Positions 7,971-18,390 of a stretch of DNA of 44,664 nt are shown one piece after another. How positions within the stretch are numbered: position 1 is the first letter of the stretch; every line of letters starts with the position of its first letter. This DNA is from Porphyrobacter sp. (GTDB lineage Bacteria; Pseudomonadota; Alphaproteobacteria; Sphingomonadales; Sphingomonadaceae). Location: positions 1-44,664 of the forward strand of contig JACESM010000003.1 of NCBI GenBank assembly GCA_013911835.1, in the 5' to 3' direction. Position numbers and translations under genes: made by a program. Under the pieces are notes generated by a model. That model was not told the DNA's origin, did not search any database, and saw only the letters and a list, made by a program, of their open reading frames with translations.

Positions 7971-9404
7971 ATGAGCGAGTGGGATCGCACGGTCGATGTG
8001 GTCGTCGTGGGGCAAGGCATCGCGGGCGCCTGCGCCGCGCTCGAAGCGCACCGGGCCGGGGCCGACGTGCTGGTGCTTGAACGTGCCGGAGGCGGCGGCG
8101 GGGCCAGCGCGCTCTCCGAGGGCATTTTTTATCTCGGCGGGGGAACGCCGGTACAGCAGGCCTGCGGCTATGAAGACACGGCGCAGAACCTATATGATTT
8201 CCTCCGCGCAAGCACTTCTCACCCCGATGATGCCGTGGTCCGCACCTTTGCCGAGGGCGCGCGCGATCATTTCGACTGGCTGGAACAGCAAGGCGTCCCT
8301 TTCACCCGCACGGCTTTCCCCGGCAAGGTTGTCTCCGTGCGAACGGCCGATTGCTTGCTGACCACCGGCAACGAGAAAGTCTGGCCATTCAAGAACGCAG
8401 CACAACCTGTGCCCCGTGGCCACCAGGCGCGTAGCGACGAGGTCAATGGCGGGCTGTCAGCCATGCGCGCGCTGCTGGCTGCTTGCGAGGCGGAAGGCAT
8501 CGAAACGATCTGCAATGCTGCGGTCACCGGAATCGAAACTGACGCAGACGGCCGCGTGATCGGCGTTTCAGCCACCGTCGACGGCGCACAGCAGCGGATC
8601 GGCGCACGCCGCGGCGTAGTGATCGCCACCGGCAGCTTCACCAACAATGCCGAGCTGGTGCAAAAGTGGCTCCCGCTGCTCAGCGAGACGTCCTCGCCGC
8701 TCGGCGTGCCCTCGAACGACGGGGTGGGCCTGGGGCTGGCGCAGCAGGCGGGCGCCGCGCTTGCCGCGATGGACGGGGTGATCGCGACCGCATCAATCTA
8801 TCCGCCCGAAAACCTTATCAAGGGGATCGTGGTGAATGACAAGGGCGAGCGGTTCGTCGCCGAGGACAGCTATCACGGGCGGCTGGCGGGCTTCATCATG
8901 GAGCAGCCGGACCAGAAGGCCTACCTGATCGTGGACAGCGAGATCTTCGCCTATCCCGAAACCGAGGGCGCGCGGCACGTGCTGATCGACGGCTACGAGA
9001 CGGTTGCCGAAATGGAGCGCGGCCTGAGATTGCCTCAAGGCGCGCTCGTCGGTACGCTCGAAGAATACAACCGGGATGCGGCGCAGGGGGTGGACACCCG
9101 CTTTCACAAGCAGCCGCCGTGGCTCAAACCGCTCGATCAGGCACCCTACGCCGCGTTTGACATTTCGTTCGACCGCTCGATCTACCTCTACATTACGCTC
9201 GGCGGGATCGACACGGATGCCCGGGCGCGGGTGCTCGATCCCTCGGGCAAGCCGATTGCGGGCCTCTATGCCGCAGGCGCTTGCGCCGCGCATATCACCC
9301 GGAACGGCAAGGAATATGCGAGCGGCCTCAGTCTGGGGCCGGGTTCGTTCTTTGGCCGCGTGGCCGGGCGCGAGGCTGCGGCCAACGCCGGCTCCTCTCA
9401 ATGA
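7971..9404 (+). CDS. FAD-dependent oxidoreductase (FAD_binding_2, fumarate reductase/KstD-like)
   Basis: VDVVVVGQGIAGACAALEAHRAGADVLVLERAGGGGGASALSEGIFYLGGGTPVQ...GLYAAGACAAHITRNGKEYASGLSLGPGSFFGRVAGREAA. Confidence 0.9.
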   Translation: MSEWDRTVDVVVVGQGIAGACAALEAHRAGADVLVLERAGGGGGASALSEGIFYLGGGTPVQQACGYEDTAQNLYDFLRASTSHPDDAVVRTFAEGARDHFDWLEQQGVPFTRTAFPGKVVSVRTADCLLTTGNEKVWPFKNAAQPVPRGHQARSDEVNGGLSAMRALLAACEAEGIETICNAAVTGIETDADGRVIGVSATVDGAQQRIGARRGVVIATGSFTNNAELVQKWLPLLSETSSPLGVPSNDGVGLGLAQQAGAALAAMDGVIATASIYPPENLIKGIVVNDKGERFVAEDSYHGRLAGFIMEQPDQKAYLIVDSEIFAYPETEGARHVLIDGYETVAEMERGLRLPQGALVGTLEEYNRDAAQGVDTRFHKQPPWLKPLDQAPYAAFDISFDRSIYLYITLGGIDTDARARVLDPSGKPIAGLYAAGACAAHITRNGKEYASGLSLGPGSFFGRVAGREAAANAGSSQ

Positions 9405-11074
9405 GCGACGCCGGAGAGCGGACGCCGGACGGCGGCTATGATTTCATCGTCGTCGGCAGCGGTGCGGCGGGGCTGGTCGGTGCGATTTCGGCGCGGCTCG
9501 CCGGACTGCGCCCCTTGATCATCGAGAAGTCCGACCAGTGGGGCGGAACCACAGCCTTGTCGGGCGGGGTGCTGTGGATCCCGGCCAATGACGCGATGAT
9601 GGCCGAGGGTGTCGACGACCCTATCATCCGGGCACGCGCCTATCTTGCCGGCCTGCTCGGCCCCGATGCGAGTGAACGCGAGCGCGCCAAGGCCGAGGCA
9701 TTTCTTGATCACGCCCCGGCCATGGCCCGGATGCTGGCGGGCGAAGGCCTGCAATGGGTCCGCAACCGCGATCACCCCGATTACTATCCCGAAGTGGATG
9801 GCGCAGGGTTCGGTCGCACGCTCGAAGCTGCGCCAATCGACGGGCTTCGGCTCGGCCCCCGGCTTGCCACCTTGCGCGGGGTGGAGCTCGATGTCCCGGC
9901 ACTGACCAGCGACCAGTTCGGGCCGGCGGTGCTGACCAAGACCGGTATTCGCCCGGCCATGGTGGGCGCGCGCATAATGCTGCGGCATTACCGCGACAAG
10001 CTGCGCGGGCGCAAACCGCTGGGGTCGGGCCGCGGGCTGATCGCCTCGCTCATGCTGATCGTCGACCGGCTGGGGATTCCGGTCCGGCTGTCCACCGGAC
10101 TTGTTGACCTGATCATCGAGCACGGCGCTGTCACAGGCGTGGTTGTGGCGCACGATGGCAAGCGCGAGACCTTGCCTGCACCGGCAGGCGTCTTGCTTGC
10201 CGCAGGCGGTTTTGCGCACAACCCGGCGCTGCGACGCGAATTGCAGGGCTTCACCGATACGTGGAGCAATGCCTCGCCCGACGATCAGGGCGACGCGCTG
10301 GTCGCGGCGCGCGCGATTGGCGCCGATACCGAACTGCTCGACGATTGCTGGTGGATGCCGACGCTGGAAGTCGGACCGGACACCCATGCGCTCGCGCTCG
10401 GCCTGCGGGCCCTGCCGGGCAGCATTGTCGTTGACCATCATGGCAAGCGTTACATGGACGAGGCCCGCTCCTACATGGCGACGGGCCGGATCATGCGCGA
10501 ACACGGTGCGGCTGAGCATCGGCACTGGTTGATCATGGACGAACGCTTCCTGTCGCGGCACATCTTCCCTGAACTGTCTCCGCCCAGCGCGCGTGCGGCG
10601 ATGATGGCAGCCGGCACATTGAAGCGCGGCGAAACCATCGCCGAATTGGCGGCTGCGTGCGGCCTTGATCCCGCCGCTCTGTCGGCCACGGTGGAACGTT
10701 TCAACGGGTTTGCCCGTGCGGGCGTGGATGGCGATTTCCACCGCGGGGCCACAGCATACGATCGTTACTGGGCCGATCCGGCGCACAGCCCCAACCCGAG
10801 CCTTGGCCCGATCGAACGCCCGCCGTTCTGGGCTGCGGTGCTGCGTCCGGGTGATCTTGGCACCAATGGCGGGGTCAAGACCGATGCAGCGGGTAGGGTT
10901 CTGGATGGCGCGGACCGCCCAATCGAAGGGCTCTATGCCGCCGGTAACGGAAGCGGTTCGCCATTCCGCCGCAGCTATCCCGGGGCAGGGGCCACCATCG
11001 GCGCAGCGGCGACCTATGGCTATATTGCGGCGCGCCATGCCGCCCGGCGCCGGGTCAACGCCCCGTCGGACTGA
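9401..11074 (+). CDS. FAD-dependent 3-ketosteroid-delta1-dehydrogenase-like flavoprotein
   Basis: ATGA overlap with the upstream gene; YDFIVVGSGAAGLVGAISARLAGLRPLIIEKSDQWGGTTALSGGVLWIPAN...GLYAAGNGSGSPFRRSYPGAGATIGAAATYGYIAARHAA. Confidence 0.85.
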   Translation: MSDAGERTPDGGYDFIVVGSGAAGLVGAISARLAGLRPLIIEKSDQWGGTTALSGGVLWIPANDAMMAEGVDDPIIRARAYLAGLLGPDASERERAKAEAFLDHAPAMARMLAGEGLQWVRNRDHPDYYPEVDGAGFGRTLEAAPIDGLRLGPRLATLRGVELDVPALTSDQFGPAVLTKTGIRPAMVGARIMLRHYRDKLRGRKPLGSGRGLIASLMLIVDRLGIPVRLSTGLVDLIIEHGAVTGVVVAHDGKRETLPAPAGVLLAAGGFAHNPALRRELQGFTDTWSNASPDDQGDALVAARAIGADTELLDDCWWMPTLEVGPDTHALALGLRALPGSIVVDHHGKRYMDEARSYMATGRIMREHGAAEHRHWLIMDERFLSRHIFPELSPPSARAAMMAAGTLKRGETIAELAAACGLDPAALSATVERFNGFARAGVDGDFHRGATAYDRYWADPAHSPNPSLGPIERPPFWAAVLRPGDLGTNGGVKTDAAGRVLDGADRPIEGLYAAGNGSGSPFRRSYPGAGATIGAAATYGYIAARHAARRRVNAPSD

Positions 11075-12433
11075 TTAGCGCAAGGCGGACAAGATCAACG
11101 CGGTGTCAGGCGCGGTCGGATTCCACGTGGATGCAAGCACACCCTGTTCGCCGAACAAGGATTGTACCGGTTGTGCACTTGTCGCTGCGGCAAACAGGCT
11201 CTCTGCCATAGGATCGTCAACCGCGCAGTTCTTCCCGCGAAGGTGGCTGATCCAAGCGGCGATTGCGCGCAGGATGGCAGGGCATTGCTGCTCCGCCCGC
11301 TGCCGGACGGCGAGTGTTTCGAGCCAACGTTGCGGAATTTTCTGGCTGCCATCCATCGCAATCTGGGCCAGCCGGTGGTTGAGCGCCGGGTTCCTGAAGC
11401 GGTCGATCAGAGATGCTGCATAGGCGGTCAGATCCTGATCCGGCGAAGTGGCGATTGTGGCAGCCGCATCAGCCATCAAGGCTTGGGCTGCTTGGCACAG
11501 GGTCGCATCGGCAATCGCTTCGTGGACATAGGTGTAGCCGGCTTCCAGCCCGCAATAGGCAAGCAACGAATGCGCACCGTTGAGCATCCGCAGCTTGGCC
11601 GTCTCGTAGGGAGCGACATCCGCGACCAATTGGACGCCCGCCGCTTCCCAGCGGGGGCGGCCTGCGGCAAAGCGGTCCTCGATCACCCACTGGCTGAATG
11701 GTTCTGTTACCACCAGCGCGTCGTCGGCAAGGCCGGTGTCGGCAAAGGCGGCGGCGCGATCGGCATCGGTGGTGGCGGGAACAATGCGGTCGACCATGGT
11801 CGATGGGCAGGTGCAGGCTTCGGCAAACCATTCGGCAAGGTCAGTTGCGTGGGCGGCCAGATACTGGCGCATCAGCCGCTCTAATACCGCGCCGTTATGT
11901 GCCAGGTTGTCGCAGGACAGGAGCGTAACGCCGCTCATTCCAGCAGCGCGGCGCTGGCGCATGCCTTCGGTCAGCAGCGGATAGAAGCTGCCCGGCCCCG
12001 CCAGCGCCATGTCGAGCGAGCCGTCTCCGGCACGGCAATAGCCCTTCTCGGTCACGGTGAAGCTGACAATTCGCGTCGCCGGATCGGCAATGGCCGCGAT
12101 CACGGCTTCGGTATCCTGCGGGGCGGTCAGGACATTGCGGATCGCCCCGCCCAGACGGAATCGCGTGCCTTGGCCCGAGCGCTCGGCGATGAGGTAGAAT
12201 CCGTCTTGCGGATTGAGCTGCTCCGCCACACTCGCCGACCGCAGCGAGACCCCGGTGATCATCCAGCCCTCATCGCCAGCGACCATGGCCGCATCGGTAT
12301 ACGCCGCCTGATGTGCGCGGGTGAAGGCGCCTAGGCCGAAATGCACGATCCCGCGCGCCTGTGCACTGCGGTCATAGGCCGGGCGCTGAACCGTATCGGG
12401 CAGTTGGCCAGCTGTGGCGGCGGAAAGCCTCAC
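11075..12433 (-). CDS. uxuB: Mannitol dehydrogenase family / fructuronate reductase
   Basis: GIVHFGLGAFTRAHQAAYTDAAM...FTVTEKGYCR...LLSCDNLAHNGAVLERLM...VDRIVPATTDAD...KLRMLNGAHSLLAY; 4-nt overlap with uxaC. Confidence 0.88.
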   Translation of the reverse strand: MRLSAATAGQLPDTVQRPAYDRSAQARGIVHFGLGAFTRAHQAAYTDAAMVAGDEGWMITGVSLRSASVAEQLNPQDGFYLIAERSGQGTRFRLGGAIRNVLTAPQDTEAVIAAIADPATRIVSFTVTEKGYCRAGDGSLDMALAGPGSFYPLLTEGMRQRRAAGMSGVTLLSCDNLAHNGAVLERLMRQYLAAHATDLAEWFAEACTCPSTMVDRIVPATTDADRAAAFADTGLADDALVVTEPFSQWVIEDRFAAGRPRWEAAGVQLVADVAPYETAKLRMLNGAHSLLAYCGLEAGYTYVHEAIADATLCQAAQALMADAAATIATSPDQDLTAYAASLIDRFRNPALNHRLAQIAMDGSQKIPQRWLETLAVRQRAEQQCPAILRAIAAWISHLRGKNCAVDDPMAESLFAAATSAQPVQSLFGEQGVLASTWNPTAPDTALILSALR

Positions 12434-13833
12434 AGCTTGTAGGCTCGCTTGGCGAGGTTGTAGGCCAGATCGACCGCAAGCTCGGCGGCTTCGTCTTCAC
12501 CCATGCGATGTTCGGCGACCAGCTGCGCGAGCCAGCCGCAGTCCATCCGCCGCGCGACATCGTGACGCGCCGGGATCGACAGGAAGGCGCGGGTATCGTC
12601 GTTGAAGCCGACGGTGTTGTAAAAGCCCGCCGTCTCGGTGGTCATCTCGCGGAAACGGCGCATCCCCTCGGGGCTGTCGTTGAACCACCATGCCGGGCCG
12701 AGCTTCAGGGCCGGATAATGTCCCGCCAGCGGCGCCAGTTCGCGGGCATAGGTCGTCTCGTCCAGCGTGAAGACGATCATGCTGAAGCCGGGGTGGCTAC
12801 CGTAACGCGCCAGCAACGGGCGCAGGCCGTGAACATATTCGCAGGGCAAGGGAATGTCGGCGCCCTTGTCCCGCCCGAAGCGTTCGAACACAGCCGGGTT
12901 GTGGTTGCGAAAGACACCCGGGTGCAGTTGCATCACCAGCCCGTCATCCACGCTCATGCCCGCCATCTCGGTGAGCATCTGGGCGCGGAACAGCTCGGCA
13001 TCTTCCGGGCTGACATCGGCGCGGGTGACGCGGGTGAACAGGGCCTCGGCCTCGGCTGCCGGGAGGTCGGTGGTGCGGGCGCTGAGGTGGCCGTGATCGG
13101 TCGAGGTCGCACCCATCGCGGCGAAGAACGCGCGTCGCTGGCGATGGGCGGCAAGATAGCCCCGCCAGCTGAAGCAATCCTCGCCGGTCATTTCGCTGAA
13201 TCGCGCGAGATTATCGCGAAATCCTTCGAACTCGGGATCAACCACCGCATCAGGACGATAGGCGGTAATCACCCGCCCGCCCCAGCCGCTGTCGCGGATT
13301 GCCTGATGGTGGCGCAATTCGTCGAGCGGGCCTTCGGTGGTGGCGATGACCTCGATATTGTAACGCTCGAACAGCGCACGCGGTCGGAACGCCGGGTTGG
13401 CGAGGGCGGCGGTGATGGTGTCATAATAGTGGTCTGCCGTATCAGCGCCGAGCTTCACGTCGATCCCGAAGCTTGTCCCGAACACCCAATCCAGCCACAT
13501 CCGCGAAGGCGTGCCCCGGAACAAGTGGTAGCGTTCGGCAAACAGCCGCCAGCTTTCGCGCGGATCAGCAGCCGGGTTGCCAATACCAAGGTCTTCCAGC
13601 GCCACACCTTGCGAATGGAGCATCCGGAACACGTAGTGATCGGGGTGCAGCAGCAATTCGCTGGCATTTCCGAAAGGCGCATCGGTTGCCCACCATTCGG
13701 GGTCGGTATGGCCGTGCGGGCTGATGATCGGCAGATCCTTGACCAATTGGTACAGCGTGCGCGCGACAGCGCGGGTGGCCGGATCGGATGGCAACAGGCG
13801 ATCAGGGTGGAGTGCAAGCGACTTGGCGGTCAT
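12430..13833 (-). CDS. uxaC: Glucuronate isomerase
   Basis: PIISPHGHTDPEWWATDAPFGNASELLLHPDHYVFRMLHSQGV...GTSFGIDVKLGADTADHYYDTI. Confidence 0.93.
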   Translation of the reverse strand: MTAKSLALHPDRLLPSDPATRAVARTLYQLVKDLPIISPHGHTDPEWWATDAPFGNASELLLHPDHYVFRMLHSQGVALEDLGIGNPAADPRESWRLFAERYHLFRGTPSRMWLDWVFGTSFGIDVKLGADTADHYYDTITAALANPAFRPRALFERYNIEVIATTEGPLDELRHHQAIRDSGWGGRVITAYRPDAVVDPEFEGFRDNLARFSEMTGEDCFSWRGYLAAHRQRRAFFAAMGATSTDHGHLSARTTDLPAAEAEALFTRVTRADVSPEDAELFRAQMLTEMAGMSVDDGLVMQLHPGVFRNHNPAVFERFGRDKGADIPLPCEYVHGLRPLLARYGSHPGFSMIVFTLDETTYARELAPLAGHYPALKLGPAWWFNDSPEGMRRFREMTTETAGFYNTVGFNDDTRAFLSIPARHDVARRMDCGWLAQLVAEHRMGEDEAAELAVDLAYNLAKRAYKL

Positions 13834-13850
13834 GCCATCAGGCTCCGAGT

Positions 13851-14609
13851 TCAGGCGGTAACGCGGGAAAAGCGGTCGCGATTTGCCTGAACCGAGCGCC
13901 GGGCCTCGGCAATCGCACGTTCTTCGGTGGCAAACAGCAGGCTATCGAGCACTTGCGAAAGGTGCGCGCGCATCGCGGCACGCGCGGCGGCAGGATCGCG
14001 TTGCTTGAGCGCAGCCACAATCGCGGCATGTTCGTCCACCACAGGCTTGATGTTGGCCGACCTGGCCTTTTCGTGCAGCAAGGCTGCCTCTGGCGAGACG
14101 CTGCGCAGTTGCCACAGGCGTTCGACCGCCTGAAGCAGCGCATTGTTCCGACTGGCACTCGCAATCGCCAGATGGAAGGCCCGGTCGGCCTTCTCTGTGC
14201 CGCGCGGGTCCTGATTTTCGGCTTCGATGCGCTCAACCAGCTCGTCCAGCCGGTTCAACTCCGCATCGGTGATCTGGGTTGCCGCCAGTGCCGCAGCCTC
14301 TGCTTCGATCAGCAGCCGGGCTTCGGTGATTTCGATGGCTGACACGTTGTATGATGCCTCCTGCGCCTGATCGGGCAAGGCCCGGACATAGACACCTGAG
14401 CCGACCTTCACGTCGACCAGCCCGCGCACCTCAAGCGCAATGATCGCTTCACGAATGACCGGGCGACTGACTTCATACATGATCGCAAGCTCACGCTCGG
14501 CAGGCAGTTTTGCCCCGAGCGGGTATTTGCCTGCCGACAGATCGCCCATCAGCTTGCCAGCGATGACGACGTAAAGCCGGGCTTGCGGGGTCGCGCCATC
14601 AACCATCAT
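13851..14609 (-). CDS. FadR-type GntR regulator with FCD domain (probable uronate regulator)
   Basis: LSAGKYPLGAKLPAERELAIMYEVSRPVIREAIIALEVRGLVDVKVGSGVYV wHTH plus helical FCD C-terminal domain; divergent from manD. Confidence 0.9.
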   Translation of the reverse strand: MMVDGATPQARLYVVIAGKLMGDLSAGKYPLGAKLPAERELAIMYEVSRPVIREAIIALEVRGLVDVKVGSGVYVRALPDQAQEASYNVSAIEITEARLLIEAEAAALAATQITDAELNRLDELVERIEAENQDPRGTEKADRAFHLAIASASRNNALLQAVERLWQLRSVSPEAALLHEKARSANIKPVVDEHAAIVAALKQRDPAAARAAMRAHLSQVLDSLLFATEERAIAEARRSVQANRDRFSRVTA

Positions 14610-14637
14610 TTACCTCTTTCGCAAATCTGTTTGACCA

Positions 14638-14652
14638 ACTTGACAGACCAAT
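14638..14652. promoter_or_regulatory. Candidate FCD-regulator operator ACTTGACAGACCAAT
   Basis: 12/15 match to a FadR-type ATTGGTCNGACCAAT pattern, in the divergent uxuR-like/manD promoter. Confidence 0.35.
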
Positions 14653-14705
14653 CTCATCAGGTCAAGAACTGAGCCAACGAAATCGACTCAATTCGGGACC
14701 ATGTC

Positions 14706-15914
14706 ATGAAAATCGAATCCGCCAAGGTGATCGTAACCTCTCCGGGCCGAAATTTCGTCACGCTCAAGATCCAGACCGACCAGGGCGTCTACGGCATTGG
14801 TGACGCAACGCTCAACGGGCGCGAATTGTCCGTTGTGTCCTATCTTGAAGACCACGTGATCCCTTGCCTGATCGGCATGGACCCGTGCCGGATCGAGGAT
14901 ATCTGGCAGTACCTTTATCGCGGCGCCTATTGGCGGCGCGGGCCGGTGACGATGCGGGCGATTGCGGCAGTCGATGTGGCGCTGTGGGACATCAAGGCGA
15001 AGATGGCCGGCATGCCGCTCTACCAGCTGCTCGGCGGGCGCAGCCGTGATCGGGTGATGGTTTACGGCCACGCCAATGGCAGCGACATTGCCGAAACGGT
15101 TGACGCTGTCGGGCGCTATATCGACCTCGGATACAAGGCGATCCGGGCGCAGACCGGCGTGCCGGGGATCAAGGATGCCTACGGGGTGGGCCGAGGCGAT
15201 CTCTATTACGAACCCGCCGATGCCCGCTTGCCCAGCGTTACCGGATGGGACACCCGCAAGGCGCTGAACTACGTCCCCAAAATGTTCGAAAAGCTGCGCG
15301 AAACTTACGGCTTTGATTACCACCTGCTGCACGATGGCCACCACCGCTATACCCCGCAGGAGGCCGCCAGTCTGGGCAAGATGCTCGAACCTTACCAGCT
15401 GTTCTGGTTTGAAGATTGTACTCCGGCCGAAAATCAGGAGGCCTTCAAGCTGGTGCGCCAGCACACCACCACGCCGCTAGCCGTTGGGGAAATCTTCAAT
15501 ACGATCTGGGATTGCAAGGATCTGATCCAGAACCAGCTGATCGACTATATCCGCGCCACCATTGTCGGGGCCGGCGGGGTCACGCATTTGCGCCGGATCG
15601 CGGATCTTGCCAGCCTCTATCAGGTGCGGACCGGATGCCACGGGGCGACTGACCTTTCCCCGGTAACGATGGGTACCGCCCTGCATTTCGATACCTGGGT
15701 GCCCAATTTCGGCATTCAGGAATATATGCGGCACACGCCGGAAACCGACGCGGTCTTCCCGCATGATTACCGCTTTGACAGCGGTCACATGACCTGCGGT
15801 GAGACGCCCGGCCACGGGGTGGACATCGATGAACAGCTCGCCGCGAAATACCCCTATCAGCAAGCCTGCCTGCCGGTCGCCCGGCTCGAAGATGGCACCA
15901 TGTGGAATTGGTAG
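14706..15914 (+). CDS. manD: D-mannonate dehydratase, enolase superfamily
   Basis: [100 protein letters not shown]...[12 protein letters not shown]...[17 protein letters not shown]. Confidence 0.93.
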   Translation: MKIESAKVIVTSPGRNFVTLKIQTDQGVYGIGDATLNGRELSVVSYLEDHVIPCLIGMDPCRIEDIWQYLYRGAYWRRGPVTMRAIAAVDVALWDIKAKMAGMPLYQLLGGRSRDRVMVYGHANGSDIAETVDAVGRYIDLGYKAIRAQTGVPGIKDAYGVGRGDLYYEPADARLPSVTGWDTRKALNYVPKMFEKLRETYGFDYHLLHDGHHRYTPQEAASLGKMLEPYQLFWFEDCTPAENQEAFKLVRQHTTTPLAVGEIFNTIWDCKDLIQNQLIDYIRATIVGAGGVTHLRRIADLASLYQVRTGCHGATDLSPVTMGTALHFDTWVPNFGIQEYMRHTPETDAVFPHDYRFDSGHMTCGETPGHGVDIDEQLAAKYPYQQACLPVARLEDGTMWNW

Positions 15915-15945
15915 GCGCAGAATTGGCCATTCGGGAGACGTGAGA

Positions 15946-17457
15946 ATGAACAGGAATTTGCTGGCTGCGGTTGCACCTTTGGCGGTTGCGGCTTGCGCCA
16001 CAGCGCCGAGCGATGGGCTGGGTCTGGCGTCACTCGACAAGCTGGCCACGGTCGATCCGCGCTTTCAGGCGTATAATGTCGAGATGGTCGAAGTAACCGG
16101 CGGGCGGTTTTGGGCGCCTTATGGCGGACCGGCCGGCGAACGCTATCGTCAGCGGCCGCCGATTGATCTGACCAATCCGCGCCTCAGAGCTATGGCCAAG
16201 CATCTCGCGCCGAGCCTCATGCGGGTTTCGGGAACCTGGGCGAACAACACCTATCTCGAAGCCGAAGGCGAGAGCCTGTCCGCGCCTCCGCCCGGATTTG
16301 TGCAGGTGCTGACGCGCGGCCAGTGGCGCGGCGTGGTGGACTTCGCCAAGGCGGTTGATGCGCCGATCGTCACCAGTTTTGCCGTGAGCAAGGGAACCCG
16401 CGGCCCTGATGGCGTGTGGACAACCGCGCAGGCGCAGCGTCTCGCCGATCTGACGAAAGCTGCTGGCGGAACGCTGTATGCAGCAGAGTTCTTCAACGAA
16501 ACCAACGTGCCAACCGCTGCACCCGAAATGCCCGAACGCTATTCGGCCGATGATTACGCGGCCGAGTTCAAAATCTTCAGCGCATGGGCGAAAAAGGCTG
16601 TGCCCGGCATGAAGATCCTCGGCACCGGCGGGGTTGGCGAGGGCGGCCTGCTGACCGATGTGCCAGTGCCCGCCCTGAGCTTCATACCGACCGAGGAACT
16701 CGCCAGACGTCTGCCGGACAGCGTTGATGCCTTCAGCTATCATTTTTACGGCACCGTGTCGCAACGGTGTGCGGCGATGGGGATCGGCACGGCCCAAAAG
16801 GACGAGGCGCTGTCTGACCGGTGGCTCGACCTGACGCTCAGGGACTATGCCTTCTATGCGGCGCTGCGCGATAAGTACGAGCCGGGCAAGCCGATCTGGA
16901 ATACCGAAACAGCGCAGGCGGCCTGTGGCGGCAGCCCCTGGGCTTCGACGTTCCTCGACAGTTTCCGCTATCTGACTCAGAATGCGGTGCTGGCGCAGAA
17001 AGGCGTGCAGGTGGTGATGCACAACACGCTGGCTGCCTCGGACTATGCGCTGATCGATCAGGAATCCCTCGCCCCGCGCCCGAATTACTGGGCGGCGGTG
17101 CTTTGGGCGCGGCTGATGGGAACGACAGTGCTGGCGTCGCCGCAGTCGCCATCGGCCGATCTCCGGCTGTTTGCGCATTGCCTGAAGGGCGAGACCGGCG
17201 GCGTCGCCGTGCTTGCGCTGAACACCGGGGACGCGGAGCAGACGATCAATGTTGGCACCAAGGCAACCGCTTGGGTGATGACGGGGGCGCCGGTCGACAC
17301 CCGAAGTGTGAAGGTCAATGGCACCGCCCCGCAGGTTGACGAGGCAGGCGACATCACCGGGTTGAACGGCGTCGCCGCAACCGGCGATTTGTCAGTCCCC
17401 GGAAAGTCGATCGCCTTTGTCGCGGTTGCCGATGCAGCCAACGCAGCCTGCCGATAA
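15946..17457 (+). CDS. Lipoprotein glycoside hydrolase, GH79-like (beta-glucuronidase/heparanase type)
   Basis: MNRNLLAAVAPLAVAAC lipobox; GGRFWAPYGGP...LTNPRLRAMAKHLAPSLMRVSGTWANNTYL; AAEFFNETNVP acid/base-type motif. Confidence 0.7.
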   Translation: MNRNLLAAVAPLAVAACATAPSDGLGLASLDKLATVDPRFQAYNVEMVEVTGGRFWAPYGGPAGERYRQRPPIDLTNPRLRAMAKHLAPSLMRVSGTWANNTYLEAEGESLSAPPPGFVQVLTRGQWRGVVDFAKAVDAPIVTSFAVSKGTRGPDGVWTTAQAQRLADLTKAAGGTLYAAEFFNETNVPTAAPEMPERYSADDYAAEFKIFSAWAKKAVPGMKILGTGGVGEGGLLTDVPVPALSFIPTEELARRLPDSVDAFSYHFYGTVSQRCAAMGIGTAQKDEALSDRWLDLTLRDYAFYAALRDKYEPGKPIWNTETAQAACGGSPWASTFLDSFRYLTQNAVLAQKGVQVVMHNTLAASDYALIDQESLAPRPNYWAAVLWARLMGTTVLASPQSPSADLRLFAHCLKGETGGVAVLALNTGDAEQTINVGTKATAWVMTGAPVDTRSVKVNGTAPQVDEAGDITGLNGVAATGDLSVPGKSIAFVAVADAANAACR

Positions 17458-17461
17458 GCAG

Positions 17462-18343
17462 ATGCGGGCCGTTCTGATTGGCGAGGGGATGCTTGAGCTG
17501 TCGCGCGATGGCCCGGCGTGGCGGCTTGGCTATGGCGGCGACACGCTCAACACGGCGATCCATCTGGCCCGGGCAGGGATCGACACGGCGTTTTTGACGG
17601 CACTGGGCGCTGATCAGTTCAGCGCAGACCTGAAGGCCCAATGGGCAGCCGAAGGGCTGGATACGTCATGGGTACTGGCCGACCCCGCCCGCGCGCCCGG
17701 ACTCTACGCAATCTCAACCGACGAACACGGCGAGCGCAGCTTTGGCTATTGGCGCAGCGACAGTGCGGCGCGGCAATTGTTCGCATGCGACGGCATCGAC
17801 GCGCTGCTGGAGCGGGCGGTTGAGGCCGATTTGCTGGCGTTTTCGCTGATCTCGCTAGCGATCTTGCCGCCAGCGGGACGCTCTCGGCTATTGCAGGTTG
17901 CCCAAGATGCGCGCGACCGGGGGGCGATGGTTGCGTTCGACGGCAATTACCGCCCGCGCCTGTGGGGTTCGCCGCGAGAAGCCTGCGCTGCGCGTGATGC
18001 CGCGATTGCGTGCGCGACAATCGGCCTGCCCACGCTGGAGGATGAAGCCGCGCTCAGCCACGCAGTTGGCGCGTCAGATGTCGCAGCCCATTGGCAGCAG
18101 CTTGGGTGCGCTGAAACGGTAGTCAAGCTGGGAGTCGATGGCTGCCGCTTGCCCGATGGCGCGATTAGCGCGCCGCAACAGCAACTGGCACCGGTCGATA
18201 CCAGTGGGGCCGGCGATGCTTTCAATGGCGGATACCTCGCCGCACGCCTGCGCGGTGCATCGCCATCCGAGGCGGCGCGCAAAGGACACGAGGTCGCTGG
18301 CTGGACCATCATGCGCCGCGGCGCCATCCCGCCCCGCGACTGA
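17462..18343 (+). CDS. kdgK: 2-keto-3-deoxygluconate kinase (PfkB family)
   Basis: VLIGEGMLELSRDGPAWRLGYGGDTLNTAIHLARAG...DTSGAGDAFNGGYLAARLRG. Confidence 0.88.
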   Translation: MRAVLIGEGMLELSRDGPAWRLGYGGDTLNTAIHLARAGIDTAFLTALGADQFSADLKAQWAAEGLDTSWVLADPARAPGLYAISTDEHGERSFGYWRSDSAARQLFACDGIDALLERAVEADLLAFSLISLAILPPAGRSRLLQVAQDARDRGAMVAFDGNYRPRLWGSPREACAARDAAIACATIGLPTLEDEAALSHAVGASDVAAHWQQLGCAETVVKLGVDGCRLPDGAISAPQQQLAPVDTSGAGDAFNGGYLAARLRGASPSEAARKGHEVAGWTIMRRGAIPPRD

Positions 18344-18376
18344 CAGGCACAGCGCGCCAAGCGTGCTGTGCCTGTC
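18342..18376. terminator. Terminator-like hairpin between convergent kdgK and GH3 genes
   Basis: gacaggcacagc-N11-gctgtgcctgtc, 12-bp perfect stem overlapping the kdgK stop codon. Confidence 0.6.
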
Positions 18377-18390
18377 TCCGGGGACCTGCC

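Noticed and set aside
9398-11038. 546-aa minus-strand ORF opposite the KstD-like flavoprotein
   Set aside because: Shadow ORF in GC-rich DNA; the plus-strand frame has clear FAD-binding motifs while this frame shows low-complexity R/G/H-rich sequence.
12361-13890. 509-aa plus-strand ORF opposite uxaC
   Set aside because: Antisense to a strongly conserved glucuronate isomerase; no recognisable domain.
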